The translations under genes and the position numbers were made by a program. A DNA stretch of 51,308 bases from Acidithiobacillus marinus. Its GTDB lineage: Bacteria; Pseudomonadota; Gammaproteobacteria; Acidithiobacillales; Acidithiobacillaceae. The notes beneath the pieces were generated by a model. The model was not told the DNA's origin. It made no database searches and saw nothing but the letters and a program-made list of their open reading frames with translations. This document shows positions 25,256-35,039 of the stretch, piece by piece (the first letter of the stretch is position 1; every line of letters begins with the position of its first letter). Where the stretch lies: positions 1 to 51,308 of the forward strand of contig NZ_MXAV01000035.1 in NCBI RefSeq assembly GCF_002847505.1, written 5' to 3'.

Positions 25256-26278
25256 ATGAAAAAATCCCATTACAACGTGGCAGTGCTGGGGGCAACGGGT
25301 GCCGTCGGCGAAGTCATGATGCAAATTCTGGAGCAGCGGAACTTCCCCGTCGATAATCTCTATCTGCTGGCCAGTAGCCGCTCTGCGGGGGGGCGTTTGC
25401 CATTTCGCGGCAAGCAGATACTGGTCCGGGACGCCACAGATTTTGACTGGTCCCAGGTGGATATTGGTTTGTTTTCTGCGGGTGCGAAGGTCAGTGCCCA
25501 ATTTGCGCCCAAGGCCGCCGACGCGGGCTGTGTGGTCATCGACAACACCTCTCAGTATCGATATGACGATGATATTCCCCTGGTAGTGCCGGAGGTGAAC
25601 CCCCGGCGGATTGGGGATTATGTCAATCGCGGCATTATAGCCAATCCCAATTGTTCGACCATCCAGATGTTGCTGGCTTTGAAACCCATTGCCGATGCGG
25701 TAGGCATTGAGCGGGTGGTGGTGTCGACTTATCAGGCGGTCAGTGGCGCAGGCAAGCGTGCCATTGAAGAACTCGGCCAGCAGGCCATGGCGCTGTTTCG
25801 TCACGAAGAAGCAGTTTGCGATGTATTCCCCAAGCGTATTGCCTTTAACTGCCTGCCGCAAATCGATGTGTTTCAGGATAATGGGTATACCAAAGAAGAA
25901 ATGAAAATGCTGTGGGAAACCCGAAAAATTCTGGAGCTTCCCGATGTGGCCCTGACCGCCACCTGTGTGCGGGTACCAGTATTTTATGGACACTCCGAGG
26001 CCGTCAATGTGGTGACCCGCGACCGGATTAGCCCGGAGGCCGTGCGTGCTTTGCTGGAAAAAGCCCCGGGGGTGACGGTGGTGGATAATCAGGAGAAGTC
26101 TTTATGGCCTTCGGCACTGGATGCCGCCGGACAAGATACGACCTATGTGGGCCGTATTCGTGGGGATTGTTCTCACGATAAAGGCATTAATTTCTGGGTG
26201 GTTTCCGATAATATTCGCAAGGGCGCAGCCTTGAACAGCGTACAGATTGCAGAGATATTGATTCGCGACTATTTATAG
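25256..26278 (+). CDS. asd: Aspartate-semialdehyde dehydrogenase Asd
   Basis: Asd makes aspartate semialdehyde, the branch point to lysine/diaminopimelate, threonine and methionine. I start at ATG 25256 (340 residues), where a GAGGAAG ribosome site and the NADP-binding VAVLGATGAVGEVMM follow directly; the longer in-frame ORF begins inside leuB and is not real. The catalytic Cys133 is in IIANPNCSTIQM. Also present are SSRSAGG, SAGAKVSAQFAP and the substrate-binding VRVPVFYGHSEAVNV. The protein type (FGHSE-like, about 340 residues) is the common bacterial form. Confidence 0.96.
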   Translation: MKKSHYNVAVLGATGAVGEVMMQILEQRNFPVDNLYLLASSRSAGGRLPFRGKQILVRDATDFDWSQVDIGLFSAGAKVSAQFAPKAADAGCVVIDNTSQYRYDDDIPLVVPEVNPRRIGDYVNRGIIANPNCSTIQMLLALKPIADAVGIERVVVSTYQAVSGAGKRAIEELGQQAMALFRHEEAVCDVFPKRIAFNCLPQIDVFQDNGYTKEEMKMLWETRKILELPDVALTATCVRVPVFYGHSEAVNVVTRDRISPEAVRALLEKAPGVTVVDNQEKSLWPSALDAAGQDTTYVGRIRGDCSHDKGINFWVVSDNIRKGAALNSVQIAEILIRDYL

Positions 26279-26343
26279 GGACATTACGGGCCAAAGCTGG
26301 CTCTTCGCGGTACGCTTGCGCTATAGAAAAAGAGGAAACAACA

Positions 26344-28788
26344 ATGGAGAGAAAGAATTGGTTATGGGCCATGGCCGGGATGGGCTTGATACTTCCAGGT
26401 ATGGCCCAGGCGCTGGGTTTGGGATCTTTGCAGGTTCTTTCTGCTCCTGGAGAGCCCTTTCGGGCGGAAATAGCCATACAATCTGTGACTCCCCAGGCGG
26501 CTTCCAGTCTGAATGCCAGCCTGGCACCAGCCAGTGCTTTTGCCATGATCAATTTACCCCAGGCTGCGTCCTTGGAACATTGGCAATTTACGGTGCGTCG
26601 AGGCGACCAGCCGGCCATCCTGATTTCCAGTCCTGTGCCGGTGAGCCAGCCGCATCTGCACTTTCTGGTCCAGCTGGATTGGTCGGGCGGTCAGCTGGTG
26701 CGCGAGTACACCGCCAGTAATACCAATGCTGTTGTAGCTTCGCCTTTGGCCAGTCCGGTTGCCAGCATGCCAGTGACTGCGTCGAGTGAGCCGGAAACTG
26801 CACCCGCTTCCCGGGCTTCTGTTCCGGACAGGCTATATCATGGCTGGTCTCGCGTCAGTCGCTATGGCCCGGTTCCGCTAAACAGCTCTTTGTATGATAT
26901 CTCGCGATCCATTACCGATAGTCATGCGGTGACGCTGGATCAGGTCATGTCTGCAGTGGTCAAGGCTAATCCACAAGCATTCAAAAATGCCAACCCCACC
27001 TATTTGTATGCGGGAAGTATGCTGAACTTGCCAAGTCTGACGCAGGTGCAGGCAATGGCACCCGCTCAGGCCACCGCATGGCTGGCTTCCCAAAGTCGTG
27101 GTGGAAGTGTAAATCCGGCAGCCGTCGATAAAGCCGTGCAGGCTTCCACCCCTGTAGCCAATAAAAAGCTGCAGCCTGTGAAAACTACGACCAGTCCTAC
27201 TGAAAGTGCTACCCATTTGGTCTTGTCCAGCGCGCCAGCCAGTGCCGCTTCGGTCAGTGCTTCTACCAGCTCTTCCAACCCAGCAGCTCTGGCGGCAAAT
27301 ACCCTGGCGTTACAAACAGAAAACCAGAAACTCAAAACGGAGGTCAGCGGTCTTGGCCAGCGCTTGAGTGCCGAAGAACGTCTTCTGGCTAATCAGGGTA
27401 TGCAACTGGCGACGCTATCACGCAATAGTGCGAATAATAGCCTGTTGAGCAATATTCCCCTGTTGATTTCTCTGGGTGGAAATTTGCTGCTTCTGATTCT
27501 CTTCATCTGGATGCTGCGCCGCCAGAAAGAGTCCGAGCGGCGTCAGCGCGAGGTATCACAGCGCCTGTCTGCCTTGAATAATGCCAAACCCAAGTCGGCT
27601 GCAGAGCCTCAGGCTGCACCTGTACCTGCTTCAGTGACGCCTGCACCGACGGTTGCCCCTGCGCCCGTTGTAGCCCCTGTTGCGGCCCCTGTTGCAGCAT
27701 TTCACGCGGATCCTGAACCTGCAGCAGTGAGTGCCCCTCCTGTCTCCTCTGCAGTGACTCCGGTGATTACGACAGCTCCCGAAGATCTGGAGCGGGCAGC
27801 TGTGGCTGCCGATCAGGCCCCCGTAACGTCGCCCGGCTCTGATCATGATGATGTGATGGAAATTGATCCTATCGAACAAGCCGATCTTTATCTGACCTAT
27901 GGCAAATCCGAACAGGCCATTACCGTCATGAATGAGGCTTTGGATGAGAACCCTCGCCGTAAGGAGCTGTACGTCAAGCTCCTGGATATGTACGCGACCC
28001 TGGATCGCCATACAGATTATCTGGATCTGGCAGAACGCATGCGTGGCCGATTCGGACCACACAATGCCGCCTGGCAGGAAGTGGCTGCCCAGGGCGCACG
28101 TCTTTTTCCGGGAAATGCCTTGTTTGTCTCGGAGCCTGAAGCTGAAGTGACTGAAACGGCCAGACCCTCTGCCGTGAAAGACTCTGTGGACGCAGTCCGG
28201 GAAACACCGGTTGCTGCCGAAGCGGACGCCGGAGACAAGCTGGACTTTCAGTTTTCGCACGATGAGGAAAAGGCCGAGCCGGTATCCGGCAATGATGCCT
28301 TCCCTTCAGAAGAAAAAGACCGCCTGATGCACGATATTAACGAGCAATTCCGGCTGATTGATGAGGAACAAGGGCACGCAGAACCGGCCAGTATCGATAC
28401 AGTAGCTACTACTCATGTGTCTGGCGCAGCGCAAGAAACTGAAAATGCCCATGCGGAAGATACCTTGCCGTTTTCTTTTGGGTTGACACCCTTTGAAGAA
28501 GAGTCTGCGCCGGCTTCTACACCCTCTGTGGAACACAATGTCGAAGCAAAGGCAGAGCCCGAACTAGAGCCCGAAGTGTTCCACGAAACACCCAAACCCT
28601 TTGTTGCCGATGCATCCAGTTCAGCTGGAAGCGATGATTGGGATGCCGTTGGTACCAAGTTGGACCTCGCGAAAGCCTATGTAGAAATGGGCGATAGTGA
28701 ATCCGCGCGGGATCTGCTCGAAGAGGTGAGCAAGGAAGGCAGTAGCACCCAGCGCGAAGAAGCCCAGAAAATGCTCGAAGACTTGTAA
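26344..28788 (+). CDS. fimV: FimV/TspA-type pilus-assembly and polarity protein
   Basis: An 814-residue inner-membrane protein. The signal peptide (MERKNWLWAMAGMGL...AQA) is followed by the FimV N-terminal domain (LGLGSLQVLSAPGEPFRAEI). A LysM-like peptidoglycan-binding part lies near residues 170-240 (GPVPLNSSLYDISRSI ... YLYAGSMLNLPS), then a coiled coil (LQTENQKLKTEVSGLGQRL) and one membrane span (about 370-388, IPLLISLGGNLLLLILFIWML). The cytoplasmic part has an Ala/Pro-rich linker, an acidic TPR region (LYLTYGKSEQAITVMNEAL) and the C-terminal FimV motif (DLAKAYVEMGDSESARDLLEE). In Pseudomonas such proteins govern type IV pili and polar localisation. The asd-fimV-truA order is the same as there. 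Confidence 0.93.
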   Translation: MERKNWLWAMAGMGLILPGMAQALGLGSLQVLSAPGEPFRAEIAIQSVTPQAASSLNASLAPASAFAMINLPQAASLEHWQFTVRRGDQPAILISSPVPVSQPHLHFLVQLDWSGGQLVREYTASNTNAVVASPLASPVASMPVTASSEPETAPASRASVPDRLYHGWSRVSRYGPVPLNSSLYDISRSITDSHAVTLDQVMSAVVKANPQAFKNANPTYLYAGSMLNLPSLTQVQAMAPAQATAWLASQSRGGSVNPAAVDKAVQASTPVANKKLQPVKTTTSPTESATHLVLSSAPASAASVSASTSSSNPAALAANTLALQTENQKLKTEVSGLGQRLSAEERLLANQGMQLATLSRNSANNSLLSNIPLLISLGGNLLLLILFIWMLRRQKESERRQREVSQRLSALNNAKPKSAAEPQAAPVPASVTPAPTVAPAPVVAPVAAPVAAFHADPEPAAVSAPPVSSAVTPVITTAPEDLERAAVAADQAPVTSPGSDHDDVMEIDPIEQADLYLTYGKSEQAITVMNEALDENPRRKELYVKLLDMYATLDRHTDYLDLAERMRGRFGPHNAAWQEVAAQGARLFPGNALFVSEPEAEVTETARPSAVKDSVDAVRETPVAAEADAGDKLDFQFSHDEEKAEPVSGNDAFPSEEKDRLMHDINEQFRLIDEEQGHAEPASIDTVATTHVSGAAQETENAHAEDTLPFSFGLTPFEEESAPASTPSVEHNVEAKAEPELEPEVFHETPKPFVADASSSAGSDDWDAVGTKLDLAKAYVEMGDSESARDLLEEVSKEGSSTQREEAQKMLEDL

Positions 28789-28790
28789 TC

Positions 28791-29618
28791 TTGTCTGCAG
28801 ACGTTCTGATCGCTGACCCAAGGCCCGGCAATCGCTGGGCCTTGGGCATTGAGTATGATGGAAATGGCTTTTGTGGTTGGCAGCGTCAGTCAGGGCAGCC
28901 CAGCGTGCAACAGTCATTGGAAGAAGCACTGAGTCGGCTGGCGCAAGTGCCCATTACGGTGACCGTGGCCGGGCGAACGGATACCGGTGTCCATGCCCTC
29001 TGTCAGGTGGTGCATTTTGATGCCCCGGTACAACGCTCTGCAGAATCCTGGGTGCGCGCCACCAATACCTACCTACCTGATGGTGTCGCCGTGCGCTGGG
29101 CGCAGCCGGTTCCCAGCCATTTTCATGCCCGTTTTTCGGCTACAGCCAGGCGCTATCGTTACGTGATGATGAATCGCCGGGAAAAATCCGCCCTATGGCG
29201 GCATCATACCGCTTGGATATACAGCCACCTGGATATTGAGCCGATGCAGGCGGCTGCAAATTTATTACTGGGCACTCATGATTTTTCGGCCTTTCGGGCC
29301 TCTTCCTGTCAGGCCAAAAATCCCGTACGCCATTTGCAGCAACTGTCGATCAGTCAGCGTGGTGAGTTGATTGCCATCGATGCAGAAGCCAATGGTTTTT
29401 TGCATCACATGGTGCGCAATCTGGCGGGTGTGCTGATGGTTGTTGGACGTGGTGACCAGCCTCCATCGTGGGCAGCTACCGTACTGGCCAGCCGGGACCG
29501 CTGTCAGGCAGGCGTAACCGCTCCCCCAGGCGGACTTTATTTTGTCGCACCCCGATATCCCGATGCATTTGCCCTGCCGGTGGATGCGGTAGATGCCGGA
29601 TTTCTGACGGGCGAATAA
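28791..29618 (+). CDS. truA: tRNA pseudouridine(38-40) synthase TruA
   Basis: TruA isomerises uridines 38-40 in the anticodon arm. The catalytic Asp is in VAGRTDTGVHALCQVVHFD (about residue 64), with the opening RWALGIEYDGNGFCGWQRQ and the later DFSAFRASSCQAKNPVRHL and FLHHMVRNLAGVLM, all standard. There is no ATG before this conserved opening; TTG 28791, 2 nt after the fimV stop, is the only reasonable start, so initiation is probably coupled to fimV. Length 275 is normal. Confidence 0.94.
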   Translation: MSADVLIADPRPGNRWALGIEYDGNGFCGWQRQSGQPSVQQSLEEALSRLAQVPITVTVAGRTDTGVHALCQVVHFDAPVQRSAESWVRATNTYLPDGVAVRWAQPVPSHFHARFSATARRYRYVMMNRREKSALWRHHTAWIYSHLDIEPMQAAANLLLGTHDFSAFRASSCQAKNPVRHLQQLSISQRGELIAIDAEANGFLHHMVRNLAGVLMVVGRGDQPPSWAATVLASRDRCQAGVTAPPGGLYFVAPRYPDAFALPVDAVDAGFLTGE

Positions 29619-29621
29619 GCG

Positions 29622-29670
29622 AACGGCGCGAGCCAAAGTCGCAAAAATCATCCCAACTGAGCGCCGTTTT
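29622..29670 (+). terminator. Possible long-loop hairpin terminator after truA
   Basis: AACGGCGC (29622-29629) can pair perfectly with GCGCCGTT (29661-29668), an 8-bp GC-rich stem with a 31-nt loop, and the second arm runs into TTTT. It lies just after the truA stop and before a promoter-like sequence for trpF, which suits a transcription boundary. The large loop and short U-run make it a weak candidate. Confidence 0.3.
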
Positions 29671-29697
29671 CAGACTCATGCTTTATCCCCATGGCGG

Positions 29698-29706
29698 TGT
29701 TAGAAT
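29698..29706 (+). promoter_or_regulatory. Extended -10 promoter candidate for the trpF-metZ run
   Basis: TGTTAGAAT at 29698-29706 matches the extended -10 form TGnTATAAT (TAGAAT is 5 of 6). No convincing -35 box precedes it, as expected for extended -10 promoters. Transcription would start at about 29712-29714, that is at the trpF ATG (29713), giving a leaderless or nearly leaderless message. There is no ribosome site in the few bases before that ATG. Confidence 0.4.
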
Positions 29707-29712
29707 GCACTG

Positions 29713-30324
29713 ATGGTAAGAGTCAAAATTTGTGGTTTAACGCAGGCAGACGATGTCCGGGCAGCAGCCCGGGCGGGTGCGGACGCCATTGGTCTGGTTT
29801 TTTATGAGAAAAGTCCACGCGCAGTGAGCATTACCCAGGCGCGGAAGATGCTTCAGGCATTACCCCCCTTTGTCAGTTCGGTAGGGCTTTTCGTGAACGC
29901 CGATCCAGCCCGGGTAGAACAGGTTCTCGAACATTGTCCTCTGGATATCCTCCAGTTTCACGGCGATGAAACCCCGGAGTTCTGTCGCCGCTTTGGGCGT
30001 TCTTACCTGAAAGTGTTGCGGGTGACTGGCGAAACTGATTTGCGCCATCCGCTGGACGATTATCATGATGCCCAGGGCCTGCTGCTGGATTGCGCAGTAC
30101 CGGGGCAGTGGGGTGGTTCGGGACAGCGTTTTGCCTGGTGGAGATTGCCGGAACTGGATAAGCCGCTGATTCTGGCGGGAGGGCTACAGGCAGATAATGT
30201 CCAGGAAGCGGTGCGGATAGCACAGCCCTATGGGGTGGATGTCAGTAGCGGTGTGGAGCGGTCGCCGGGGAGCAAAGATCATGACAAAATGGCTGAGTTT
30301 ATGGCGCGATTGCAAGGGCTTTGA
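29713..30324 (+). CDS. trpF: Phosphoribosylanthranilate isomerase TrpF
   Basis: TrpF performs the Amadori rearrangement of phosphoribosylanthranilate in tryptophan synthesis. This is the stand-alone 203-residue TIM barrel. The general base Cys7 is in VKICGLTQADD and the general acid Asp in LLLDCAVPGQWGGSGQ (about residue 124); phosphate-binding LAGGLQADNV and VDVSSGVERSPGSKD close the barrel. It starts a tight run of eight genes ending with metZ. The gap to trpB is 9 nt. Confidence 0.96.
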   Translation: MVRVKICGLTQADDVRAAARAGADAIGLVFYEKSPRAVSITQARKMLQALPPFVSSVGLFVNADPARVEQVLEHCPLDILQFHGDETPEFCRRFGRSYLKVLRVTGETDLRHPLDDYHDAQGLLLDCAVPGQWGGSGQRFAWWRLPELDKPLILAGGLQADNVQEAVRIAQPYGVDVSSGVERSPGSKDHDKMAEFMARLQGL

Positions 30325-30333
30325 GGAGAAAAT

Positions 30334-31533
30334 ATGGACAACTATACATTGCCGGATGCATCGGGACATTATGGTCCCTATGGCGGGCGCTTTGTGGCGG
30401 AAACGCTGATTCCAGCGCTGGATGAATTGAACCAGGCTTATCAGGAAGCCCAGGCCGATCCCGAATTCAGGGCCGAATTACACAGTGAATTACGTCAGTT
30501 TGTCGGTCGTCCGAATCCCTTGTATCACGCTGAACGCATCTCCCGGATGCTGGGTGGAGCCCAGATTTACCTGAAACGGGAAGACCTCAATCATACGGGG
30601 GCTCATAAAATCAATAATGCTGTGGGCCAGGCGCTGTTGGCGCGACGTATGGGGAAAAAACGGATTATTGCTGAAACCGGAGCGGGGCAGCACGGGGTTG
30701 CCACAGCCACAGTGGCTACCCGCTATGGGATGGAGTGTCTGGTTTACATGGGCGAAGAAGATATTCAGCGGCAGTCCAGCAATGTTTTCCGGATGCGCTT
30801 GCTGGGTGCCCAGGTGGCGGCTGTCACCAGTGGTACCCGCACCCTCAAAGATGCGCTGAATGAGGCGTTGCGGGACTGGGTCACCCATGTGGATAACACC
30901 TTTTATGTGATAGGTACCGTGGCAGGTCCCCATCCCTATCCGGCCATGGTCCGGGATTTTCATCGAGTGATTGGCGATGAGGCGCGGGCCCAGTGTCTGG
31001 AACTGACCGGACGTCTGCCCGATGTATGCGTGGCCTGTGTGGGCGGTGGCAGTAATGCCATCGGTTTGTTCTATCCTTTCATCAATGACCAGTCCGTGCG
31101 CCTGATTGGTGTGGAAGCCGGTGGGCTGGGTCTGAGTACGGGACAGCATGCTGCTCCGTTGACGTCGGGAAAACCGGGTGTTTTGCATGGTAACCGCACC
31201 TACTTGATGGAAGATGAAGATGGGCAGATTCTGCCGACCCATTCGATCTCTGCAGGACTGGATTATCCTGGTGTGGGACCAGAGCATGCCTACCTGAAGG
31301 ATATTGGCCGTGCCGAATATGTAGCCGCTACGGATCAGGAAGCCTTGCAGGCATTCCACCAGCTCTGTCGTACGGAAGGCATTATTCCGGCGCTGGAAAC
31401 TTCCCACGCCCTGGCCCATGCTTTTGCTTTGGCACCTAGCATGCGCTCGGACCAGAGCATTATCGTCAATTTATCGGGTCGGGGTGACAAGGATATTCAT
31501 ACCGTAGCAGCGCTGGAGGGCATACATTTATGA
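30334..31533 (+). CDS. trpB: Tryptophan synthase beta chain TrpB
   Basis: TrpB joins indole and serine on PLP. The PLP-binding Lys92 is in [11 protein letters not shown], with KREDLNHTG before it. [16 protein letters not shown] carries the catalytic Glu, [10 protein letters not shown] is the phosphate-binding loop, and LSGRGDKD ends the protein. Length 399 is normal. GAGGAG lies 6 nt before the ATG. The stop overlaps trpA by 4 nt, fitting the equimolar alpha-beta complex. Confidence 0.97.
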   Translation: MDNYTLPDASGHYGPYGGRFVAETLIPALDELNQAYQEAQADPEFRAELHSELRQFVGRPNPLYHAERISRMLGGAQIYLKREDLNHTGAHKINNAVGQALLARRMGKKRIIAETGAGQHGVATATVATRYGMECLVYMGEEDIQRQSSNVFRMRLLGAQVAAVTSGTRTLKDALNEALRDWVTHVDNTFYVIGTVAGPHPYPAMVRDFHRVIGDEARAQCLELTGRLPDVCVACVGGGSNAIGLFYPFINDQSVRLIGVEAGGLGLSTGQHAAPLTSGKPGVLHGNRTYLMEDEDGQILPTHSISAGLDYPGVGPEHAYLKDIGRAEYVAATDQEALQAFHQLCRTEGIIPALETSHALAHAFALAPSMRSDQSIIVNLSGRGDKDIHTVAALEGIHL

Positions 31534-32345
31534 GCCGTCTAGCCACCATGTTTGCCGATTTGCAGCAGGAAAACAGGGCTGCCCTTATTCCTTTCATTAC
31601 CGCCGGTGATCCATCCCTGACGGTTACCGTAGACTTGATGCATACCCTGGTGGCTTCCGGTGCCAATGCCATTGAGTTGGGTATGCCTTTTTCCGACCCC
31701 ATGGCCGATGGTCCCAGTATTCAGCGGGCCAGCGAACGCGCGCTCGCCCGTGGGGTAAAACTCCGCATGGTGCTGGAATGGGTGCGGGAGTTTCGCTGCA
31801 GTAATTCGCATACTCCGGTAATTCTCATGGGATATCTGAATCCCCTGGAAGCCATGGGCATGGCGACTTTTGCGGAGTTGGCCGCAGAGGCTGGTGTAGA
31901 TGCAGTCATTATTGTGGATCTCACTCCTGAAGAAGCACACGATGAGACGGCTTTGCTCAAAGCGCGGGGTATCGATCCCATTTTTCTGCTGGCCCCTACC
32001 AGCGGGGCAGAGCGGGTACGAACAGTCAGAGAACTGGGAAGCGGATTTGTTTATTACGTGTCCCTGCGCGGTATTACCGGGGCAGCCCAGTCCAACTGGG
32101 AGGAAGTGCTGAAGCGCGTGCGCGGCCTGCGCCAGGAGTTGGCCATGCCAGTCGCTATCGGTTTTGGAATTCGTGATGCCGAAACTGTAGCGCGGGTCGC
32201 TCAAGGTGCCGATGCGGTCGTGGTAGGGAGCGCTTTAGTGGAAAAACTGGCAGATTGCCAGGATGATCAGGCAGCTCTGCGCGTGGCGCATAGTTTTTTG
32301 CAGGATCTGGCAGCGGTCACGTCCAATAATCGGAGTGCCTCATGA
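31530..32345 (+). CDS. trpA: Tryptophan synthase alpha chain TrpA
   Basis: TrpA cleaves indole-glycerol phosphate and channels indole to TrpB. The catalytic residues stand at the textbook positions Glu49 ([10 protein letters not shown]) and Asp60 (PMADGP). The phosphate-binding region [28 protein letters not shown] and loop ISLRGITGA-like VSLRGITGA are present. Length 271. It overlaps trpB and accD by 4 nt each. Confidence 0.97.
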   Translation: MSRLATMFADLQQENRAALIPFITAGDPSLTVTVDLMHTLVASGANAIELGMPFSDPMADGPSIQRASERALARGVKLRMVLEWVREFRCSNSHTPVILMGYLNPLEAMGMATFAELAAEAGVDAVIIVDLTPEEAHDETALLKARGIDPIFLLAPTSGAERVRTVRELGSGFVYYVSLRGITGAAQSNWEEVLKRVRGLRQELAMPVAIGFGIRDAETVARVAQGADAVVVGSALVEKLADCQDDQAALRVAHSFLQDLAAVTSNNRSAS

Positions 32346-33226
32346 GTTGGTTTGACCGGGTATTACCGCCCAAAATCAAAAAAAATCCCACTCCGGAGCC
32401 CCAGTCAGCGGAAAACAAACGCACGGTTCCAGAGGGGCTGTGGTCCAAGTGTTCAACCTGCCAGGCAGTTTTGTATCGGACTGAACTCGAAGAAAATTTA
32501 TTTGTCTGTCCCAATTGTGGACATCATCAGCGCATTACCGCGCGGCAGCGTCTGGATTTTTTTCTGGATGCCGAGCCACGTCTGGAAATCGCCAAGGAGT
32601 TTATTCCTGTCGATCCTCTACGCTTCAAGGATCAGAAGCGCTACAAGGAGCGTTTGCAGGAAGCCCAAAGCAAGACGGGCGAAAAAGATGCTTTGGTGGT
32701 GATGCGCGGCTTGCTCGATGGCCGACCGCTTGTTGCAGCGGCTTTTGCTTTTGAATTCATGGGCGGGAGCATGGGTTCGGTGGTCGGCGCCCGTTTTGCC
32801 CGGGCGGCGGAAACGGCTCTGGTGGAGCGTTGCCCCCTGGTCTGCTTTTCGGCCAGCGGTGGAGCGCGAATGCAGGAAGGCTTGCTGTCACTGATGCAGA
32901 TGGCCAAGACCTCGGCAGCTGTTGAGCGTCTGGCCAAGGCGGGGCTGCCCTTCATATCGGTGCTCACCGATCCGACCATGGGCGGAGTTTCGGCGAGTCT
33001 CGCGACCCTCGGTGATGTGCTCATTGCCGAGCCCAAGGCCCTCATTGGTTTTGCCGGACCCAGAGTCATTGAGCAGACCATTCGCGAGAAACTGCCGGTA
33101 GGTTTTCAGCGCTCCGAATATTTGCTGGAACATGGCGCTATTGATCAGATTGTCGATCGACGTCAGTTACGCAAGGTCATTGGTGAAATTCTTGGTATGC
33201 TGACCCAGTCCAGTAGCCATGCCTGA
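32342..33226 (+). CDS. accD: Acetyl-CoA carboxylase carboxyltransferase beta subunit AccD
   Basis: AccD with AccA transfers the carboxyl group from biotin to acetyl-CoA, the first step of fatty acid synthesis. The N-terminal four-cysteine zinc ribbon is visible ([11 protein letters not shown] ... [11 protein letters not shown], about residues 37-62). The crotonase-like core follows: [35 protein letters not shown] and [11 protein letters not shown]. Length 294 is normal. The trpA-accD overlap of 4 nt puts it in the trp message; 32 nt separate it from folC. Confidence 0.97.
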   Translation: MSWFDRVLPPKIKKNPTPEPQSAENKRTVPEGLWSKCSTCQAVLYRTELEENLFVCPNCGHHQRITARQRLDFFLDAEPRLEIAKEFIPVDPLRFKDQKRYKERLQEAQSKTGEKDALVVMRGLLDGRPLVAAAFAFEFMGGSMGSVVGARFARAAETALVERCPLVCFSASGGARMQEGLLSLMQMAKTSAAVERLAKAGLPFISVLTDPTMGGVSASLATLGDVLIAEPKALIGFAGPRVIEQTIREKLPVGFQRSEYLLEHGAIDQIVDRRQLRKVIGEILGMLTQSSSHA

Positions 33227-33258
33227 GCTTTGAGCCGTTCAGGCAGCAGGATAGTGCT

Positions 33259-34545
33259 TTGACGGATGTCCTCAGTGAGCGAGTGATCCGCATGGCCGGG
33301 CCCCCGGAGCATATGGTCCTGGGTCTGGAGCGCATGCGCGCCGCCATGCAGCTGCTGAATATCTCTGAACGTTTGCCCATGCCGGTGATCATAGTGGGCG
33401 GGACCAACGGCAAAGGCTCCACGGTCGCCTGCTTGGAGAGCTTTTATCGTCAGGCGGGCTATGGCGTCGCCGCCTATACCAGTCCACATATCTGGACTTT
33501 CAACGAACGCCTGCGGCTGAATGGCCTTGTTGCCCCCAACAGGGTCTGGGCAGAGGCGCTGGATGAAATTGCTGCCTTGGCGGGCAGCGTTGCCCTCACT
33601 TTTTTTGAAATAACTACGCTGGCGGCGGTGAAAATATTATGCGCAGCCCGGGTCGATCTGGCGATTCTCGAAGTGGGGCTGGGTGGGCGCCTGGATGCCG
33701 TAAACGCATTCACCCCCAACTGTAGTATCATCACCACGGTGGATTTGGATCACCAGGACTGGCTAGGTCCGGATCGCCTGTCCATTGGCCGGGAAAAGGC
33801 TGGCATATTTCGACCTGAAGTGCCCGCTCTCTACGGCGATGGAGAAAATCCCTGTGCCACGGTGCTGGAAAGCGCCGCACAGCAGCATGTACCATTATAT
33901 CTCCTCGGGCGTGATTTTGATTTTTCGGTGCAACCGCGCCGCTGGCAAGGTTTCGGGCAGATATTGCCCATGCCCGAGCCCGTCTGGGCGGGCGCTGGTC
34001 AGTGGCAGAATCTGGCGCTGGCCCTGGCCGCCGTCACTGTTTTGCAGCCAAAGTTAGCGGTGCCCGCGAGTGCCTTGAGTGAATGGCAGCTTCGTCCTGT
34101 TTTGTCAGGCCGGACCCAGGAGCTGCGGCCCTGGGGGGCGGATGGGCCTCGCCTGATTGTAGATGTCGCCCACAATCCCCAGGCTGTAGCACAACTGGCA
34201 GGGCTGCTGGCCGGGCGGCGGGAACATTCCAAAGGCCGCTGCCACGCTATTGTGGCCATGCTGGCAGATAAGGACATTCCCGGTACCTTGCAATCCTTGA
34301 TCAAGCCGGTAGAAATCTGGCATGTTCTGGAAATTACCGACACGCCCCGCGCCGCGCGCGCCGCGCATCTGGCCGATTGCTTGCAGGAACTGGGGGCGAA
34401 GCAGGTGGAGCTTGGGAATAATATGCAAACACTGATGCAGATGCTGGGGAGACAGTTATCGGCAGAGGATATCATCGTCTGTTTCGGATCCTTTCATCTG
34501 GTTAATCAGTTGCCCCGCCACTGGCTGGAAAATCCGGGTTCATGA
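33259..34545 (+). CDS. folC: Folylpolyglutamate/dihydrofolate synthase FolC
   Basis: FolC adds glutamate to dihydropteroate and to folates in an ATP-dependent ligase reaction of the Mur ligase superfamily. The P-loop is VGGTNGKGSTVACLES (about residues 47-62); YTSPHIWTFNERL, LEVGLGGRLDAVN and TTVDLDHQDWLG follow in family order, and a C-terminal ligase domain contains DVAHNPQAVAQL. Length 428. The start is TTG 33259; ATG 33292 (MAGPPEHM) is a possible shorter start. A dedD-like SPOR gene, often found after folC in Pseudomonas, is absent; cvpA follows at once with a 4-nt overlap. Confidence 0.94.
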   Translation: MTDVLSERVIRMAGPPEHMVLGLERMRAAMQLLNISERLPMPVIIVGGTNGKGSTVACLESFYRQAGYGVAAYTSPHIWTFNERLRLNGLVAPNRVWAEALDEIAALAGSVALTFFEITTLAAVKILCAARVDLAILEVGLGGRLDAVNAFTPNCSIITTVDLDHQDWLGPDRLSIGREKAGIFRPEVPALYGDGENPCATVLESAAQQHVPLYLLGRDFDFSVQPRRWQGFGQILPMPEPVWAGAGQWQNLALALAAVTVLQPKLAVPASALSEWQLRPVLSGRTQELRPWGADGPRLIVDVAHNPQAVAQLAGLLAGRREHSKGRCHAIVAMLADKDIPGTLQSLIKPVEIWHVLEITDTPRAARAAHLADCLQELGAKQVELGNNMQTLMQMLGRQLSAEDIIVCFGSFHLVNQLPRHWLENPGS

Positions 34546-35039
34546 GTTACTGGCTGGATATTGTGGTTGTCGGCCTGGTGCTGCTTTCTGCACTCTGGGG
34601 GCTTTTTCGGGGCATGCTGCGCGAGTTTTTTTCCCTGGCGGCCTGGGTTGGCGGTTTTTATGTGGCCTGGACCTGGGGCGGTAGCTGGCTAGCTCCGCAG
34701 TTGTCCCATGATATCCCCGCAGGATGGCGGACGCCGTTGGCTTCCTTCATTTTGTTTTTTGCCTGTCTGGTGCTCGGAACCCTGTGCGCTTTTGTAGTGC
34801 GTAAGTTATTATACGGCATTGGCTTTGGAGCAACCGACCGGTTTCTGGGGGCCTTTTTCGGGTTTTTGCGGGGTTTGGTGCTGATCGCTATTCTGGTCAC
34901 CTTGGTACAATCTTCCGATTTGTCTCGTGAGTCCTGGTGGAAAAACTCCTGGCTGGCGCAGGAGCCCATAAAACACTGGTCACAATCATTGACGGCGCCA
35001 GCCCTGTCCTATTTGGAGTCGCAGAAAATTGCACATTGA
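34542..35039 (+). CDS. cvpA: CvpA-family inner-membrane protein
   Basis: A 165-residue protein with about four hydrophobic spans: residues about 5-22 (IVVVGLVLLSALWGLFRG), 28-44, 63-83 (LASFILFFACLVLGTLCAF) and 100-120 (FLGAFFGFLRGLVLIAILVTL). The GLFRGMLREFFSLAAW stretch is typical of CvpA, first known for colicin V production and linked to envelope tolerance in several bacteria. Its location before purF is conserved in many proteobacteria. It overlaps folC by 4 nt and purF by 11 nt. Confidence 0.9.
   Translation: MSYWLDIVVVGLVLLSALWGLFRGMLREFFSLAAWVGGFYVAWTWGGSWLAPQLSHDIPAGWRTPLASFILFFACLVLGTLCAFVVRKLLYGIGFGATDRFLGAFFGFLRGLVLIAILVTLVQSSDLSRESWWKNSWLAQEPIKHWSQSLTAPALSYLESQKIAH

Noticed and set aside
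26279-26343. GCCA-AAGC-TGGC hairpin between asd and fimV as terminator
   Set aside because: The stem is only a few base pairs and lacks a U-run.
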